NCBI RefSeq assembly: GCF_002865645.1
Contig: NW_020194677.1
Location: 614,412 to 678,411 of the forward strand
DNA from: Hyaloscypha bicolor E
Taxonomy: Eukaryota > Ascomycota > Leotiomycetes > Helotiales > Hyaloscyphaceae
Length of the DNA stretch: 64,000 bases
Direction of reading: 5' to 3'
Numbering within the stretch: position 1 is the first letter of the stretch; each line of letters opens with the position of its first letter. The position numbers and the translations under genes were made by a program. Below, one piece after another: positions 38,601 to 50,900 of the stretch. Under the pieces are notes generated by a model. That model saw only the letters and a program-made list of their open reading frames with translations, was not told the DNA's origin and made no database searches.

Positions 38601-38634
38601 TCGATTTTATCAATTTGAATAATTCATTCATATC
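35608..38634. other. Non-RIP island replacing RT and RNase H in G13 copy 2
   Basis: Both edges are sharp against copies 1 and 3. At the left, the alignment stops after CTTAAGGAAC (~35607). At the right it resumes at ATAACTATATACGGAAG (~38635). Inside, CpA and TpG are common and the composition differs from the flanks, so it was not exposed to the same RIP. I recognise no gene. The stretch 35600-36240 is GC-richer with pyrimidine runs (CTCCTCATCCTCCTCACTCC). After the gap, a 22-codon frame (HWERSLSPIDNSFFHERKD) ends at TAG; I cannot assign it. The element segment lost would be about 2.9 kb. Confidence 0.7.
37720..38281. other. Assembly gap of 562 N
   Basis: The bases are unknown, and reading frames crossing this run are meaningless. 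The gap lies inside the island that replaces part of G13 copy 2, so the join between 37719 and 38282 is unproven. Confidence 0.99.
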
Positions 38635-39900
38635 TATATAACTATATACGGAAGTATATTAATACTTATAAGATCTATTAGTATAAGAGTAAAAGAAGAT
38701 AAGAAGAAGCTCTATATCTAATAAAAGCTATACCTCTTTTCTATTATCTTGAAATTAATATAGTTAAATTACTAGACTATAAAGGATATAACTTATTAGT
38801 TATTACTAGAAATAACTTCTTAGAATAGATTAAGGCTAGACCTTTAAAAAACCTAACTAGTAAGAAGATTACCAAATTTATTTGGGAAGAAATTATTTAT
38901 AGGTATAATTTATTTAAATAGCTTAAGGTAAATAGCAGATCAGAATTTAAAGAAGTAGTAATTCAAGAATTTAATAAGCTAGAAATTAATAAAATTATTA
39001 TTTTGGCTTATAATTCTAAAGGAAATAGTATAATTAAAAGAGGGTATTAACTAATTATTTAGGTATTTATTATATTTATAATAAGTAAAAAGAAGCCTTA
39101 AATAGATTTACTACTATATATTCTATTTACTAACCGAGTTACTAGATATAAACTAACTGGATTTATCTTCTTTTATATAGTTTATAGCAAAGAAGCTATA
39201 TTACTTATTAAAATATACTTCCTAACTTAGAGAATACTTAGATAAAATAAAGTCTATAATAGAGAAATACTTTTAGAAATATATATAAAATAAATATAAA
39301 TAAGAAATAAAGATATTAAAGAAACCAGAATAAAGAAAGACAGATAATACTAAGAGAGAAAGAAGTAATTTAATACTATTTACTAGAATTATTTAAATTC
39401 TATTTCCGAAAAGAATCTAGTTTTTATATATAATATTAAATTAATAGATTAAAATAAATCAAGAAATATAAAGCTATTATATTACTAGTTTAGCCCGTAT
39501 AGAGTAAGATATATAGATTAACTAAAAGAATACTATATACTAGAAGAACTTAATAGTACTATATTTTAAAGAATATATACTAGAAATTAATTTAAATAGT
39601 TTATTAAAAGAAATGAATTCTGGTATTTCTCTAAAGACAAAATTAATAATAAGTATATATTTGCAAATAAATGTTTTAAGATAGATATAGAACTAGAAAA
39701 GAAAACTATTATAGAGTATTATAAGCGAAATAGTATTTAGAAGATTAAGAAAGCTACCGGTATTATTATATATATTTTAAAGTTACCGGAATTAGAGAGA
39801 GTAAAATATATCTCTTTTATAAAGAACTAGAAAGAAGTATCTAATAATAAAAGCTTTTCTTAACCTAAAATAAAGCTTATTATTTTTAATTCTTTATATA
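38635..39900 (+). pseudogene. Integrase of G13 copy 2 (zinc finger missing)
   Basis: The integrase core is easy to read here: KFIWEEIIYRYNLF, then LKVNSRSEFKEVVIQEFNKL (D-x-G-S-E-F changed to N-S-R-S-E-F), then IIILAYNSKGNSIIKRGYQ (the catalytic Glu context E-R-G-H-x-P becomes K-R-G-Y), then LLLYILFTNRVTRYKLTGF and a REILLEI stretch. These are the DDE-family signatures of Gypsy integrases. The N-terminal H2C2 domain, present in copy 3 at 53.38-53.73 kb, is lost to the island. Confidence 0.8.
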
Positions 39901-41786
39901 TCTTTTAATTTTTCCTTCTAATTATTATTTATAATCTTTAGAGAATATTATTATTAGACTATTATTCTGGAAATCGGACGAGCTTTACTATTATTTATTT
40001 CCTACTATTATCTAATTATTATTACTAGATAGTATTCTTAATATATAAAATTTTATTACTAGATCTTAGAAATCAAATATAAAGTATTTCTTTTAATATA
40101 AAATTAAATAGGGAATTAAGAAATTATTTTACAAACTCTTAATTCCGAACTATAGTAATAAATAATAACTATATTTAGAAATAAAAAGAGAAGAGAAAAA
40201 GAAAAAAGGCCTTTTATATATATTTTACTAAACTAGAAATCTTTTAAAAGCTTTATTTACTCTTTTATTTAGCTATTCTTGCGGCTTATACTAGTCTAAA
40301 GCTTAACTATAATATCTATAAATCTCGATTTTAACTTAAATTACTATTACAAGTTTCCTTATAATATCTAAATAAACTTTCTAATTAGGAGTTATATATA
40401 GACGAAATAGCTAAACTAGAAGCCCTATAAGAGGAAAGGGAAATCTTATTAAATCTAATAGTTATTTCCGAAAATACTTAATAATATATAATTCTGGAAA
40501 TCTTTTAGATATTAAATAAACTATATCTGCCTATTTAAAGCCTATTTTATACTAGAAAACCTACTTTTTCTCTTATATACTTATAGTTATATTTAAGGTA
40601 TATATTATAGCTACTTTAAAAATATATACTAAGACTTAGTTAGTATATTATATATTTCTATTTCTATAAAGAACTTCTCTTATATAGAACCCTTTCTCTA
40701 ACTATAATACCGTTTTATTACCGGAAACCGGTTATTTCTTTAAAAAGCTAGTATAGTTTACTAATTCTTACTATTAATATATTTCTTACTATTAAATATT
40801 ATTTAAATAATTCCTATATCCTTAATACTAATTCGGAATATTTAATTCTTCTATATTCTATATTAACTTTAATATTAACTATTTCAAACTCAATAATAGT
40901 ATTATAAATCCTATTTATATTATCTTATAGTTCTTATTTCTATATATTCTAATACCTTTAGTATTACCTTTATAAATATAGATATTACTTTAAAGTTCTA
41001 ACTAACTAAATAGTTTTATATTATATAAAGTCGACTTTAATAAGTACTAAATAAATATAGTTAGCTTTTAGAAAAGATATAAATTAGTTTTAGAATAAGT
41101 AATATCTTATTCTAAATTATTTCTTAATTCTATTATTCTAACTTCTTTTCTATTAATACTTATTTTATATTTTCCTAATATCTTTAATATACTTATATAT
41201 CTTATCTTTTATATATTTTCTATATTATTTCTTTTCTTTTATACTATTTTTTAAGTTAATAGAAATGTTTTTAAATAAATAAAGGATCGGAATATACCTA
41301 TATTATAAAATTTTTATTATTTTCTTCTATATTTCAATACTTTAGATACTATTACTATATCTATATTTCTATAATATTACTTTCTTATTTCTCTATTATT
41401 ACCGTTTAGTTTAATTTGCCTTAATTATTTCCTTAATTATATTTCCTTAGATATATATATTTATATTCTTTTCTATAATAGAAGCCTAACTCTATATTTT
41501 ATCTTCTATTATTATTTCTAATTTATAACTATATTATTTTAAATATATCTAATTATTATATCTACTTTCCCTATTATATATATTATTATTTCAGCTTTAT
41601 TTTCTTACTAGAAAGAAAGAAAAACTCGAATATATATAATACCTTTATATAATTCAAGCCTATTCTAATTTACTCTTTATTTTAAAATATACTTAAAAGA
41701 AATCCTTATAACCTTAAGAACCTTTAATTCTATAACCTATAACTATTATACTAATAATACTTTTATAATCTATTAAAAATAATAAA
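39901..41786. other. Spacer between integrase and accessory ORF of G13 copy 2
   Basis: The spacer is conserved with copies 1 and 3. The complement of about 40210-40570 carries the same weak antisense frame noted in copy 1 (AlDxYKx...KAFKRFLV). No sense ORF is apparent. Confidence 0.45.
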
Positions 41787-44473
41787 ATGGCCAAAATATA
41801 GATTCTTTAAGCTAGTAAAGTATAATAACTAGTTCTTGCAAGCTATAGTATTATTAAAAGCCTATAAATTAATAGTATTAAAGTTCAGAGTATTAAAGAA
41901 GCTTAAATAGTTATAAAAGGCCTACTAATAAAAGAAAAGATAGCTATAATTACTGAATTTAATACAAATATCCTAAATAAGCTAAGTAATATATATAATA
42001 AGCTCTTAAGGTAGAAAACCTTTATTAGAGACGGAACTAAACTAGAATTAACTAAGGAGGAGCTAAAGAACTACTAAGCTAATAATAGGAAATTCGAGAA
42101 TATTATTAAAAGTATTTCTAAAAGCAGATAAGAGAAGCTTAATAAGATTAAGACTATAGTAAATAGTCTTAATACTAAGGGTCAGAATAGAATTATATTA
42201 TATAGTAAAGCTTTTAGCTAATATATTAATAATATCTGTAATAACCTTAGTAAGAATATCTATAAGAAATTATACTTTCTCTTTAAGATAAAAGCTTTAG
42301 TATATAAAGCTATTTAGTTAATTAATAAAGCTACTTTAAAGTATATTAAGGATAAAAAACATTAGAATACTAGTATATTTACTAAATCAGATATTACTAA
42401 GATACTTAAGTATACTAAAGCTATTTCGGAACCTGGAGAATTAGAGTTTAAGCTACTATTAGCTAATAACCTTAAATCTAGATAGTATATCTTTAATACT
42501 TCCGGAATTCTAATTAAGAAAGTTTATAGTAATAAGCCTTTTCCTGCTTTCCGAGATAAGCCTAAAGAATAGGGCTCTATTATAATTTCTGCTTTAACTG
42601 AACTAGATCTAGCTAAAAAAAAATAGAACTAATTTAATAGAGCCTAGTAAGAAAACTACTAGTAAAGCTAGCGGAACTAATATAACTAGATAAGAAAAAC
42701 CTGGCAAAAATAGAAAGTAAGCTAAATCTAAGACTTCTAATAAATAGTAGAGATCTAAGTACTAGATTAAGTATAAGATTAGTAAAATAAAGGAAAGTAA
42801 TAAGAAACCCTCTATTTTAAAGGAAAAGATATTATCTAGAAAGACTTCTATAATTATATCCAGAACTAAGAAATAGAAGACTAAAAGTATTAAGTCCGGA
42901 GAACTTAATAAAGGCATTTAGTATATCTATAAAATATTAGCTAAATAGAAGTTAATACTTGCTCGGTAAAATAAGTATATCTTTAAGGAAGTATATAGTA
43001 GTATTTTGGGATCTATTTATAAGTAAGAATACTATAGGGTTAATAATGGATTCCTTAAAGCTCTCTATATAGTATATACTTAGTAACTTGCTAATACTCT
43101 CTCTATTAATATATAAGAAATTAAGAATGCTCTAAAGCTAGTTACTAAGATTTATAAAGTTACTAAAAGCAAGAAGTATATTTCCGTTACTTAGATAAAT
43201 AAGAAGATATAGAATTTCTTCTTTAAGAACTAGGAAATTAAGAAATATAAATATAAGTACTATATTTCCGATTAATTCGGCTCTAATCTATAGCTTTAAT
43301 TTAATACTATAGTTCCTATTTCTGAGTCTAGTACTACTAATCTAGGTACTAATAGCTATATTTATAAGAAGAATTACCTAAAGTAAATTGAGAAGCTTAG
43401 TATTCGAGAGCTCTTAATAGAAGAGATAGAGATATTATAGTTCTACTTCCGAAAAAAATAATATATTAATATATAGAGATCTTAGTAATAGCTACTTTAC
43501 CTTAGCCTCTCAACTTTTAATAGCAGATCTATTAATATAGCTCGGATTTCATAAGGTATTAAATAAGTATTCTATTTATCTGGTTACTTATTTTTAGCTA
43601 GCCTAATATTTTATTTCTGGAAATATTAATTATAATTAATATAAAAGTAATACTAAAGATCTAGCTACTACTAAAGCTTTAAATAGCGAATTCTACCTTA
43701 GTAAAGAGTATCGGAATATTAGCTATATTTTCCTTATAAACTATAAGAAGGCTATTACCTTTAGTAAAAAATTCTTTAAAAACATTAATTACTTCTCTAT
43801 TTCTAATAAATTTAAGCCGGAAGTAGCTAAAGAAATAGGCAAGTATTTACTAAAGGTAATAGAAGAAAAGACTTCAAGTATAGTCTATTTAACTAGATAA
43901 ATAAATACCTTTAGCTAGATAATCTATAAGTCTGGAATTATAAGAAAGTATTAATTTTCGGATAATATATAAGTTAAAGAATAGCTTAATAATAATTTGC
44001 TATTTAATAGGCCTTTTACTATAGTTCTAATAAGTCTAGTTACTATTAAGGATAAAATATATAAAAATAGAGTCTTCTATAAGGTTATTAAAGCCTCTTA
44101 TCTAGAGCTTTCCCCTTTTACTAAAGGTTAATTCAAGAATACTATAGATAATATAAAATTTAAAGAAGCTATCTGTTTAAAGTATATTAGTGCAATTTAT
44201 AATATAATTTGCTATAATAAGCCTCCTTAATATCCTATAGTAAAGGCGGAAATTAAGTAATAGTTAAAGATAGACGCTAATTAATATAGAGAACTATATT
44301 GGATTTAGTATAAAAATATAGCTAAGCAGGTTCGAATTACTTTTAAGCAAGTTCGGAAATACGAAATAAGACTATTTAAGGGTAATAAGTCTTATTTTAG
44401 GTATATAGAGAAGAAATTAGATTAACTAATAAAGGAGAATCCTAAATATTTCATTATTTCGGACTCTAAATAG
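41787..44473 (+). pseudogene. Accessory ORF of G13 copy 2
   Basis: It starts with ATG at 41787 (MAKI then RIP stop) and ends at TAG 44471-44473. It aligns with the copy 1 ORF throughout, for example YIVYT...SINI...IKNALKLVTKIYKVTK at ~43.07-43.17 kb and LLFNRPFTIVLISLVTIKDK at ~44.0 kb. The start and end are not in the same phase, so at least one indel has occurred here. All stops I read are TAA or TAG. The C-terminal part reads YEIRLFKGNKSYFRYIEKKL, a charged helical segment. Its function is unknown. The position between pol and the 3' LTR recalls env-like or other extra ORFs of plant and animal Gypsy elements, but no signal peptide or transmembrane segment is visible. Confidence 0.7.
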
Positions 44474-44512
44474 GCTTTTTCTATTATTTTTAGTATTTAG
44501 AAAATAAGTACA

Positions 44513-44530
44513 AATAAATAGGAGATCAGA
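44513..44530 (+). other. Polypurine tract of G13 copy 2
   Basis: An A/G-rich tract (AAATAGGAGATCAGA) directly precedes the 3' LTR start at 44531 and matches the tract at 187-204 in copy 1. Confidence 0.65.
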
Positions 44531-44841
44531 TATAATATAGCAGGCTATACTTATTAAAAATTATATTATTTTGGCGGTTTTAAGATTTAGATTATATAGT
44601 AAAAGCTATAGCCTTTTATATATAACTTGCAGAAATTATATAAGAAAGCTAGTTTTTCTATAATTCTAGAGAATAATCCTTTATAAGTATTTAATTAATT
44701 GAGCTTTTATATACTATATACTATTTATACTTTACTATTTATACTTTTAATTTATTATTTTGCTATTAAGTCACGTTTTGTACTCTAATATACTTTATAT
44801 GAGTTTTTGTCTTATTATAGTTTCCCTCCCATATTATATAC
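44531..44841 (+). repeat. 3' LTR of G13 copy 2
   Basis: It begins with TATAATATAGCAGGC and ends after TTTCCCTCCCATA. It aligns with the LTRs at 1, 12712, 31520 and 47535 and contains the palindrome at 44591-44626. Confidence 0.85.
44591..44626. repeat. 36-bp palindrome in the 3' LTR of copy 2
   Basis: ATTATATAGTAAAAGC-TATA-GCCTTTTATATATAAC. Same motif and same LTR position as in the other copies. Confidence 0.8.
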
Positions 44842-44859
44842 TTTATAGCTAAACTTATT

Positions 44860-46640
44860 ATAATTATAATAAGTCGATTTCTCTTAATTTGGGTAAATAA
44901 TAATATAATAACCCTTATTCTAGTAAATAAAGCAAATTATATTCGGTTTTATAAATCTTACTATAAGTACTATATTAGATTCTATTATTATATCTTTATT
45001 ATTCCGGTTTTATAAATCTTATAATAGTAATATATTTCTTTTTTATTTTCTTTTATTATTTTCTTTTATTATTATTTTTTTTTAATTTCCTTTCTTTTAT
45101 TATTTTATTAGCTTATTATTATATTTCTATTAAATAAATAGATTTAAGTTATTTTTAATTTTTATAATTATAGAAATAAGTTTTTTTCTTTTTTATAAAA
45201 TATATTTTTAATAATTAATCTTATTTCAAATCTTTTATTTTAAGCTACTAAATAAATTATTTTGCTTTTATAATAAACCCATATATTTCAAGTTATTTAA
45301 TAGGCTATTTAAATAAAATATAAAGCTTTAAATATTCTAATCTAGCTATTATTTTATGTTTTTAAACTTAATAAAAATATTATTATTATAGTTTTCTGAA
45401 TTCAAGATAAAATTCTTTATAAATTTAATAAAGGTCTTTTAATCTATAATATTAATATCTATTAATTACTTTTTATATTTTTAGATATTTCTAGTTATAT
45501 TCTTAAAATAGAAAATATAATATATAACTTTTACTATATTTATAGCCTAAATAATTCCGTTATTTTTATATTATTTTAGCTTTATTAAATAAAAGAAGTT
45601 TTAGGTTTTCTTAATACTTTTCTCTTTATAAATTAGTAATTTTCGGGTTTTTGGAATTTTATAAATTAAGAATATTACTAGAAATATAATAGGCTCTATA
45701 TTAGATATTTAAATGTTTTTAAAATAATAAATCTAAGCTTTTAGCTTTTTTAGATTCTTTTTTTATTATATTTCTATTTCTAACTTAGTAATATAATAAT
45801 AAGCCACTACTAGCTTCTCTATTATTATTATTTTATTAGATAATTCTAGAAATATCTGAGTTTTATTTTCTTTTTCTAATTAGATAATATTAAGAATATC
45901 TAACTAGATATTCTCTTAAATACCTAACTAAATTATTTTAGTAATAATAGAGGCGCTTTTTCTAGTTAATATTTCAGTTATTAGTTATTTGTCTATTAAT
46001 AGCTTAATTATCTTATAATAAACTACTTTCCGAAAATTAAATTAATTAGAATATAAGACATATAATAATAGAATAATATATAAGTAATTAAGGTAAATAA
46101 GCTATAAAATAATACTTATAAATATAACTAATTCCAAGAATTAATTTTAAAAAAATCTAATTAATATTTCTTTTTAAAGCTAGAAGTATCTCTTTATATA
46201 TTCTCTAATATTTAGTCAAGTATATAAGGCTCTTTATTTAATTAAGAAATGAAATTCTATATAATTTATATAATTCCGATTATAAGCTTTACCCAAAATA
46301 GGAAACTAGATTTATAATATTTAATATCTATTTATATATTATTATATATATTTATTATAATTATATAATATACTTTTTTAAATTAATAAAATTACTATAT
46401 ATTACTTAAAAAGCTCGAATACCTTAAAGAATATAATTTTACTTTTTTTGTTTTTTTCTTTCTTTTCCTTTTAAAGAATTCTATTTAGTTAATTAAACTA
46501 CTAGTTTTCTTTATATAAAGATCTGGCCTATAATAACTTAGAAAGTAAAATAAAGTAACTTTTAATTCGAGTATTTTAAAATAAAAAAAGAAGTTCTTAA
46601 ATATAAAAGCTTAATATTCTAAATATTATAGCTATATATA
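44860..46640 (-). pseudogene. gag remnant of a further Gypsy element (Gypsy-C)
   Basis: The minus strand at about 45.42-45.20 kb reads ILNSENYNNNIFIKFKNI, then LD-NI-SFIFYLNSLLNNLK, then LFSSLK-KI-NKIDY. This is the pattern of a fungal Gypsy Gag (a segment ending in F-Y-x-L-x-x-L-E, then a capsid C-terminal helix). Upstream (46.2-45.5 kb) is a charged, coiled-coil-like N-terminal region. The left end is cut by the 3' LTR of G13 copy 2, so pol is missing. The segment 46030-46320 recurs at 21480-21710. The assignment rests on pattern only. Confidence 0.45.
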
Positions 46641-47534
46641 TTATTGCGGTCACGTGACGCTAAATTTATTAGTAAAGCAGCAAAGTATAATAAAGAGTAA
46701 TTATTAATAATAATATATATTTTAATAAATTATTTCTTTTAAAACTATTTTTAATACTTTTTTTATATTATTATTTATTTTAATTCTATATTTAAAGAAA
46801 TAAAATTAATTATAAGTTCTTTATATATTAATAAGAGCCTTAAATTAAAAGTAATTTCCTTTTAAAATATAATAATTACTTAATTATATAAGTTTATTCT
46901 TTAATTCTTTTTAAAGTATTTAAGCTTATTTAATTAAATATAAGAATTAAGTTTAAAATTTTAAGAAAAACTTATTTTATTTTATTATTAAGAATTCTAA
47001 TTATATTTAATATCTTATATAATATTAAGGTTAATATAAATAAATATTAAGTAATTAAGTATTTCTTTAATAAAGATAAAATAAGTTTAAAAGTTTTTAT
47101 TATATTAAAGCTATAAATATTTCTAAGTATTTTTATTTATATAATTAAATAAATATAATATCTTATTTTTTTATTTTTATAATAATTAATATTATTATAA
47201 AATTTTCCTTAAATTTAGAGTTTTTAATTAAGAAATACAAAGTTTTTTTATTAAAAAAATTAAATTAAATTAAATAACTTCTTAAAATATTATTAATTAA
47301 AAGCTTAATATTAATTTATTAATAATATATAATACTATTATATAATATATATAAAATACTAGTATATTAAGTTAGTAAAATAATTAATATTTAGAAATAA
47401 GAACTATAATATTATAGTATTAATATACGATTTCTAAATTTACTAAGCCTAATAAAAACTAGTTTATTAATTAAGTTATATATATAATATAAGTTTATAT
47501 AACTAGTTATATAATTAAGAAATTCGCAATATAG
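46641..47534. other. Strongly RIPped DNA, no feature recognised
   Basis: This is almost pure A+T. The only GC-rich spot is GCGGTCACGTGACGC at 46645-46659, with a perfect GTCACGTGAC core. A similar TAGTCACGTGAG lies in the MITE at 57898-57909. Pogo/Fot-type elements often carry such motifs near their ends, so this may be the end of a DNA transposon, but no transposase frame is readable. Confidence 0.4.
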
Positions 47535-47840
47535 TATAATATAGCAAGCTATACTTTATTAAAATCACATTATTTTAATAGTTTTAATATTTTGGTTATA
47601 TAGTAAAGGCTAGGGCCTTTTATATATAATTTACAGAAATTATATAAGAAAGCTAGCTTTTCTATAGTTTTAGATAATAATTCCTCTTTTATATTTAATT
47701 AATTAAGCTTTTATATACTATTTACTATTTATACTTTACTATTTATATCTTTAATCTTATTATTTTACTATTAAATTATGTTTTATATTCTAGTATATTT
47801 TATATAAGTTTTTATTTTATTATTATTTTCCTCTCATATA
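47535..47840 (+). repeat. 5' LTR of G13 copy 3
   Basis: From TATAATATAGCAAGC to TTTTCCTCTCATATA, ~306 bp. It contains the palindrome at 47595-47630 (GTTATATAGTAAAGGC-TAGG-GCCTTTTATATATAAT). Confidence 0.8.
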
Positions 47841-48599
47841 TTTTATAATAAGTAATATAGGGAGATCGAAACTTTATAATTAAGGTAATACTCTTATAAA
47901 GTTCTAAGAAGTTTCTATAAAGCAGATTATTAGCTTGGTATATTTAGAGAGAAAAGAACTATTATAATACCTTAAACCTAAGGCCAAAATATTAAGAATA
48001 TATAAGTATTAATTTTAGTATCTTATATTAATTTCTAATATATCCTATAACTTAAATACAAATTAGCTATAAGATATAATTATTAGTATAGTATATAGAA
48101 ATAGTAAAAATAAAGGCTAATTATAGAAAGAAAAGAAATAAAGGAAATAAAATAGGAAATATTATACTAAAATAATATAAATTAGATTTTAGTTAGAAAT
48201 AGACTTTAGTATACGGAAATAAAATTATATTATTAATTTATTTATTATTTTTAGTTATAATAAAAACCAGAATAAAGATAGTTTTAGTTTTAGTAATAAA
48301 GCTTATTTTTAAGTCCGGAAAAAATACCTAAAAGAGAAAATATTCTTAATTTCAAGTAAAATAATAAATAGAAACCGGAAATAAGAATTAAAAGAAAATC
48401 GGAAATAAAAAATTATATAAATAATCTAAAAAAGCTTCTAGAGAAAAGAAAAGATATTAAATAAAAATAAAAAAGAGAATTTAGAAAAATTAGAGAAATT
48501 AGTAAAATTATATTTATTATTATTATTATTATTATTACTTTTAATAGTATTATTAAGTATATTTAATTTAGTAAAATCAAAAAAGAATATTATAGATAT

Positions 48600-50900
48600 T
48601 AAGCTAATAGAATAGAAAAAAGAATATAAATAATAAAAATAAGACTAGAAAAGCTATTACTTTATTACTACTAATATTAAAACTCAAATCCAGATTATAT
48701 TAATTATTATTAACTAGTTTCTCTTAAATTTCGGTTCCTAAATTAAAAGATATATTTAAACGGGAAGTTAGCCTTTTAGAAATCTTATTAGTAGAAGTTT
48801 CAGGTATAAAAACTCTATAATTAGTTATAAAAGAAATTATTAAGATTAATATAATTAAGAATAAATATATATTAGTACTGGATTTAAATCTACTATTTAT
48901 AAGAGCTTCTAAAATATTATAGTTTTAGAGAAATAATATTTCTATATTCTTAAAATAATATATAAATATATATAAGAACTATTATATTTATTATATCTTT
49001 TCTATTTATAAGAATTAAATTAAGGCTATATTAGAATATTATATTAATAATTCAGGAAATTACTAGGAAACCAAGTTCTTTAAGGCTTTATTAAAGGAAT
49101 TCTAAAAGTATAATTAGGAAATACTCAAAATTAGCTATAACTTTTTTAATTAGATTATTATATAAGCCTAGAATAGAAGAATCTCTTTTAAGTCTTATAT
49201 TAATATATTTAATAGAATATTAAAGAAATTACTAAAAAGGAAAGAAAGAAATAAAATTATTTAATACCGAGAATTTATAAGAGAATTATCTATTTTAGTA
49301 AAAGATTATATTCTTAAGAATATAAACTTTAAGCCTATAAATATTTTTACTTATAAATATAGTAAAATATATAAAAAGGTAATAATATCTTATTAATATA
49401 TAGAAAAGAAATACTATTTTAATATTACTAATAACCCAAATATATCTAGATTTAGATAAGAATACTTAGATATAATAGTCTATAATATAGTTCCTAAACT
49501 AGAAAATAATTACTTTTTACTAGTTTTTCCTATTATATTTCCTAAAGCTAATATAAATATAAATAAGAAAAAAACCTAGCCTATAACTAATTATATAAAG
49601 CTTATTAAAAGTAGTAAACCTAAGGGAAATAATATTAACTAGCTAATAAAGAGCCAGGAAAACTATTTATTATTACTATAATATAAGAGAATTTATAAAA
49701 ATAACTTAATATAACTATTATTATAATTCGAGAAAATATTCGTAGTCTATTTATATAATCTAGCTAATTATAATAAGAATAATAGTATTAATAGTCTAGT
49801 AAATATAATTCGGGTTTTTAGAAAAAATATACTAGAAATTATAATAAAGGTTATAGAGAATACTATAGTAGCTATAATAAATAAGCTAAAATAAATAGAG
49901 AGTCTAGATAATTATATTTTAGAAAAAGTTAGTTTTAAATATAATTAGAAAATGCTACTTAAGTTAATATAGCTTATAATATAAATCCAGAACTAAGAAA
50001 ACGAATTTACTATAAATACTATAATAGAAATAATAATAATAATATTAATCTAAAATATATTTATATCTTTTAGTTCTATTATTTACTAATAGAGAAGCTT
50101 ATAAACTATAGATATATTTACTAATTTAATAAAAGATAATATAAAAGCCTATTTAAGCCTAGATAGAAAAGTATTTCTTTTTTCCTTACTAGTAAATACT
50201 AGTAGTTTAATTAAATTATTTCCCAAGTTTAAGAAAGAAAATTTAATTATAACTTAAAAGTATAACTTAAGAATATCTAGAAAGTAATAGGAAATATCTA
50301 GTTTACTAAATAAGAAAAAGATAAGGAAATTAGCTAGCCAGAATTTATATATAAAAGCAAATAAGCTATATCTAGGAAATCTAAATAGCCGCTTTGCTTT
50401 AGAAGAAATTATATTAGAATTACTAATACTTTAGGTTCTGGAATTAATAAATAATACTAAGATTTGGCTATAAATAGTATTTCTATTATTACTATAACGG
50501 GTTTCTTATTAAGAAAAAAGGGAAAAGAGGTAAAAATAGCTAAAGAGGTTTTCCGAAAATAAACCAGAGCTAAAGAAAACCTGCCTTATATAAGAGACCA
50601 GAAGAATACTATTTTAAAAAGTAATAAATAAAGAAATAGTTTAGCTAAAAAAATATAAATATTAATACTTCCGGAAATAAATAAAACGAATTAGGAATCT
50701 AGTATATCCTTAACTATAATAAGTATAAGACTTCTAAAGTTAATAATATTCTAATAAGATTACTAAAAAAAAGTAACTATTCTATTTCTAAAAACTTAGA
50801 AAAGAACGAGAATATTTATTAATACCTTAAAAATATCAGATTTCGCTATTATATTTTAAAACTAATAAATTAAGAATAATATTTACTATTTTACTATTTT
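48600..50900 (+). pseudogene. gag region of G13 copy 3
   Basis: It is colinear with 32641-34920 of copy 2 (KTKFFKALLKEF near 49.07 kb, FIRELSILVKDYIL near 49.27 kb). About 60 bp of extra AATAATAAT-rich sequence follow 50020, inside the zinc-knuckle region, so the knuckle is disrupted here. Stops are TAA/TAG. Confidence 0.6.

Larger units (their letters stand above)
31520..44841 (+). mobile_element. G13 copy 2 (plus), with replaced RT/RNase H region
   Basis: This second copy of the large Gypsy element has LTRs at 31520-31865 and 44531-44841. It has gag, protease, integrase, spacer and accessory ORF in the same order as copy 1. It follows copy 3 until about 35607 and again from about 38635. 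In between, the pol segment is replaced by 3.0 kb of non-RIP sequence containing the assembly gap. It is inserted in or beside a Gypsy-C remnant. Confidence 0.85.

Noticed and set aside
38282..38634. Organellar (mitochondrial) origin of the sequence after the gap
   Set aside because: The AT-rich non-RIP composition suggested it, but no organellar gene or motif can be read; left as unknown.
44860..46640. Tyrosine recombinase (Starship captain-like) or telomere-linked helicase fragment
   Set aside because: A YLP...LLIYY segment briefly suggested this, but no catalytic R-H-R-Y pattern or helicase motif could be found, and a Gag pattern explains the same frame better.
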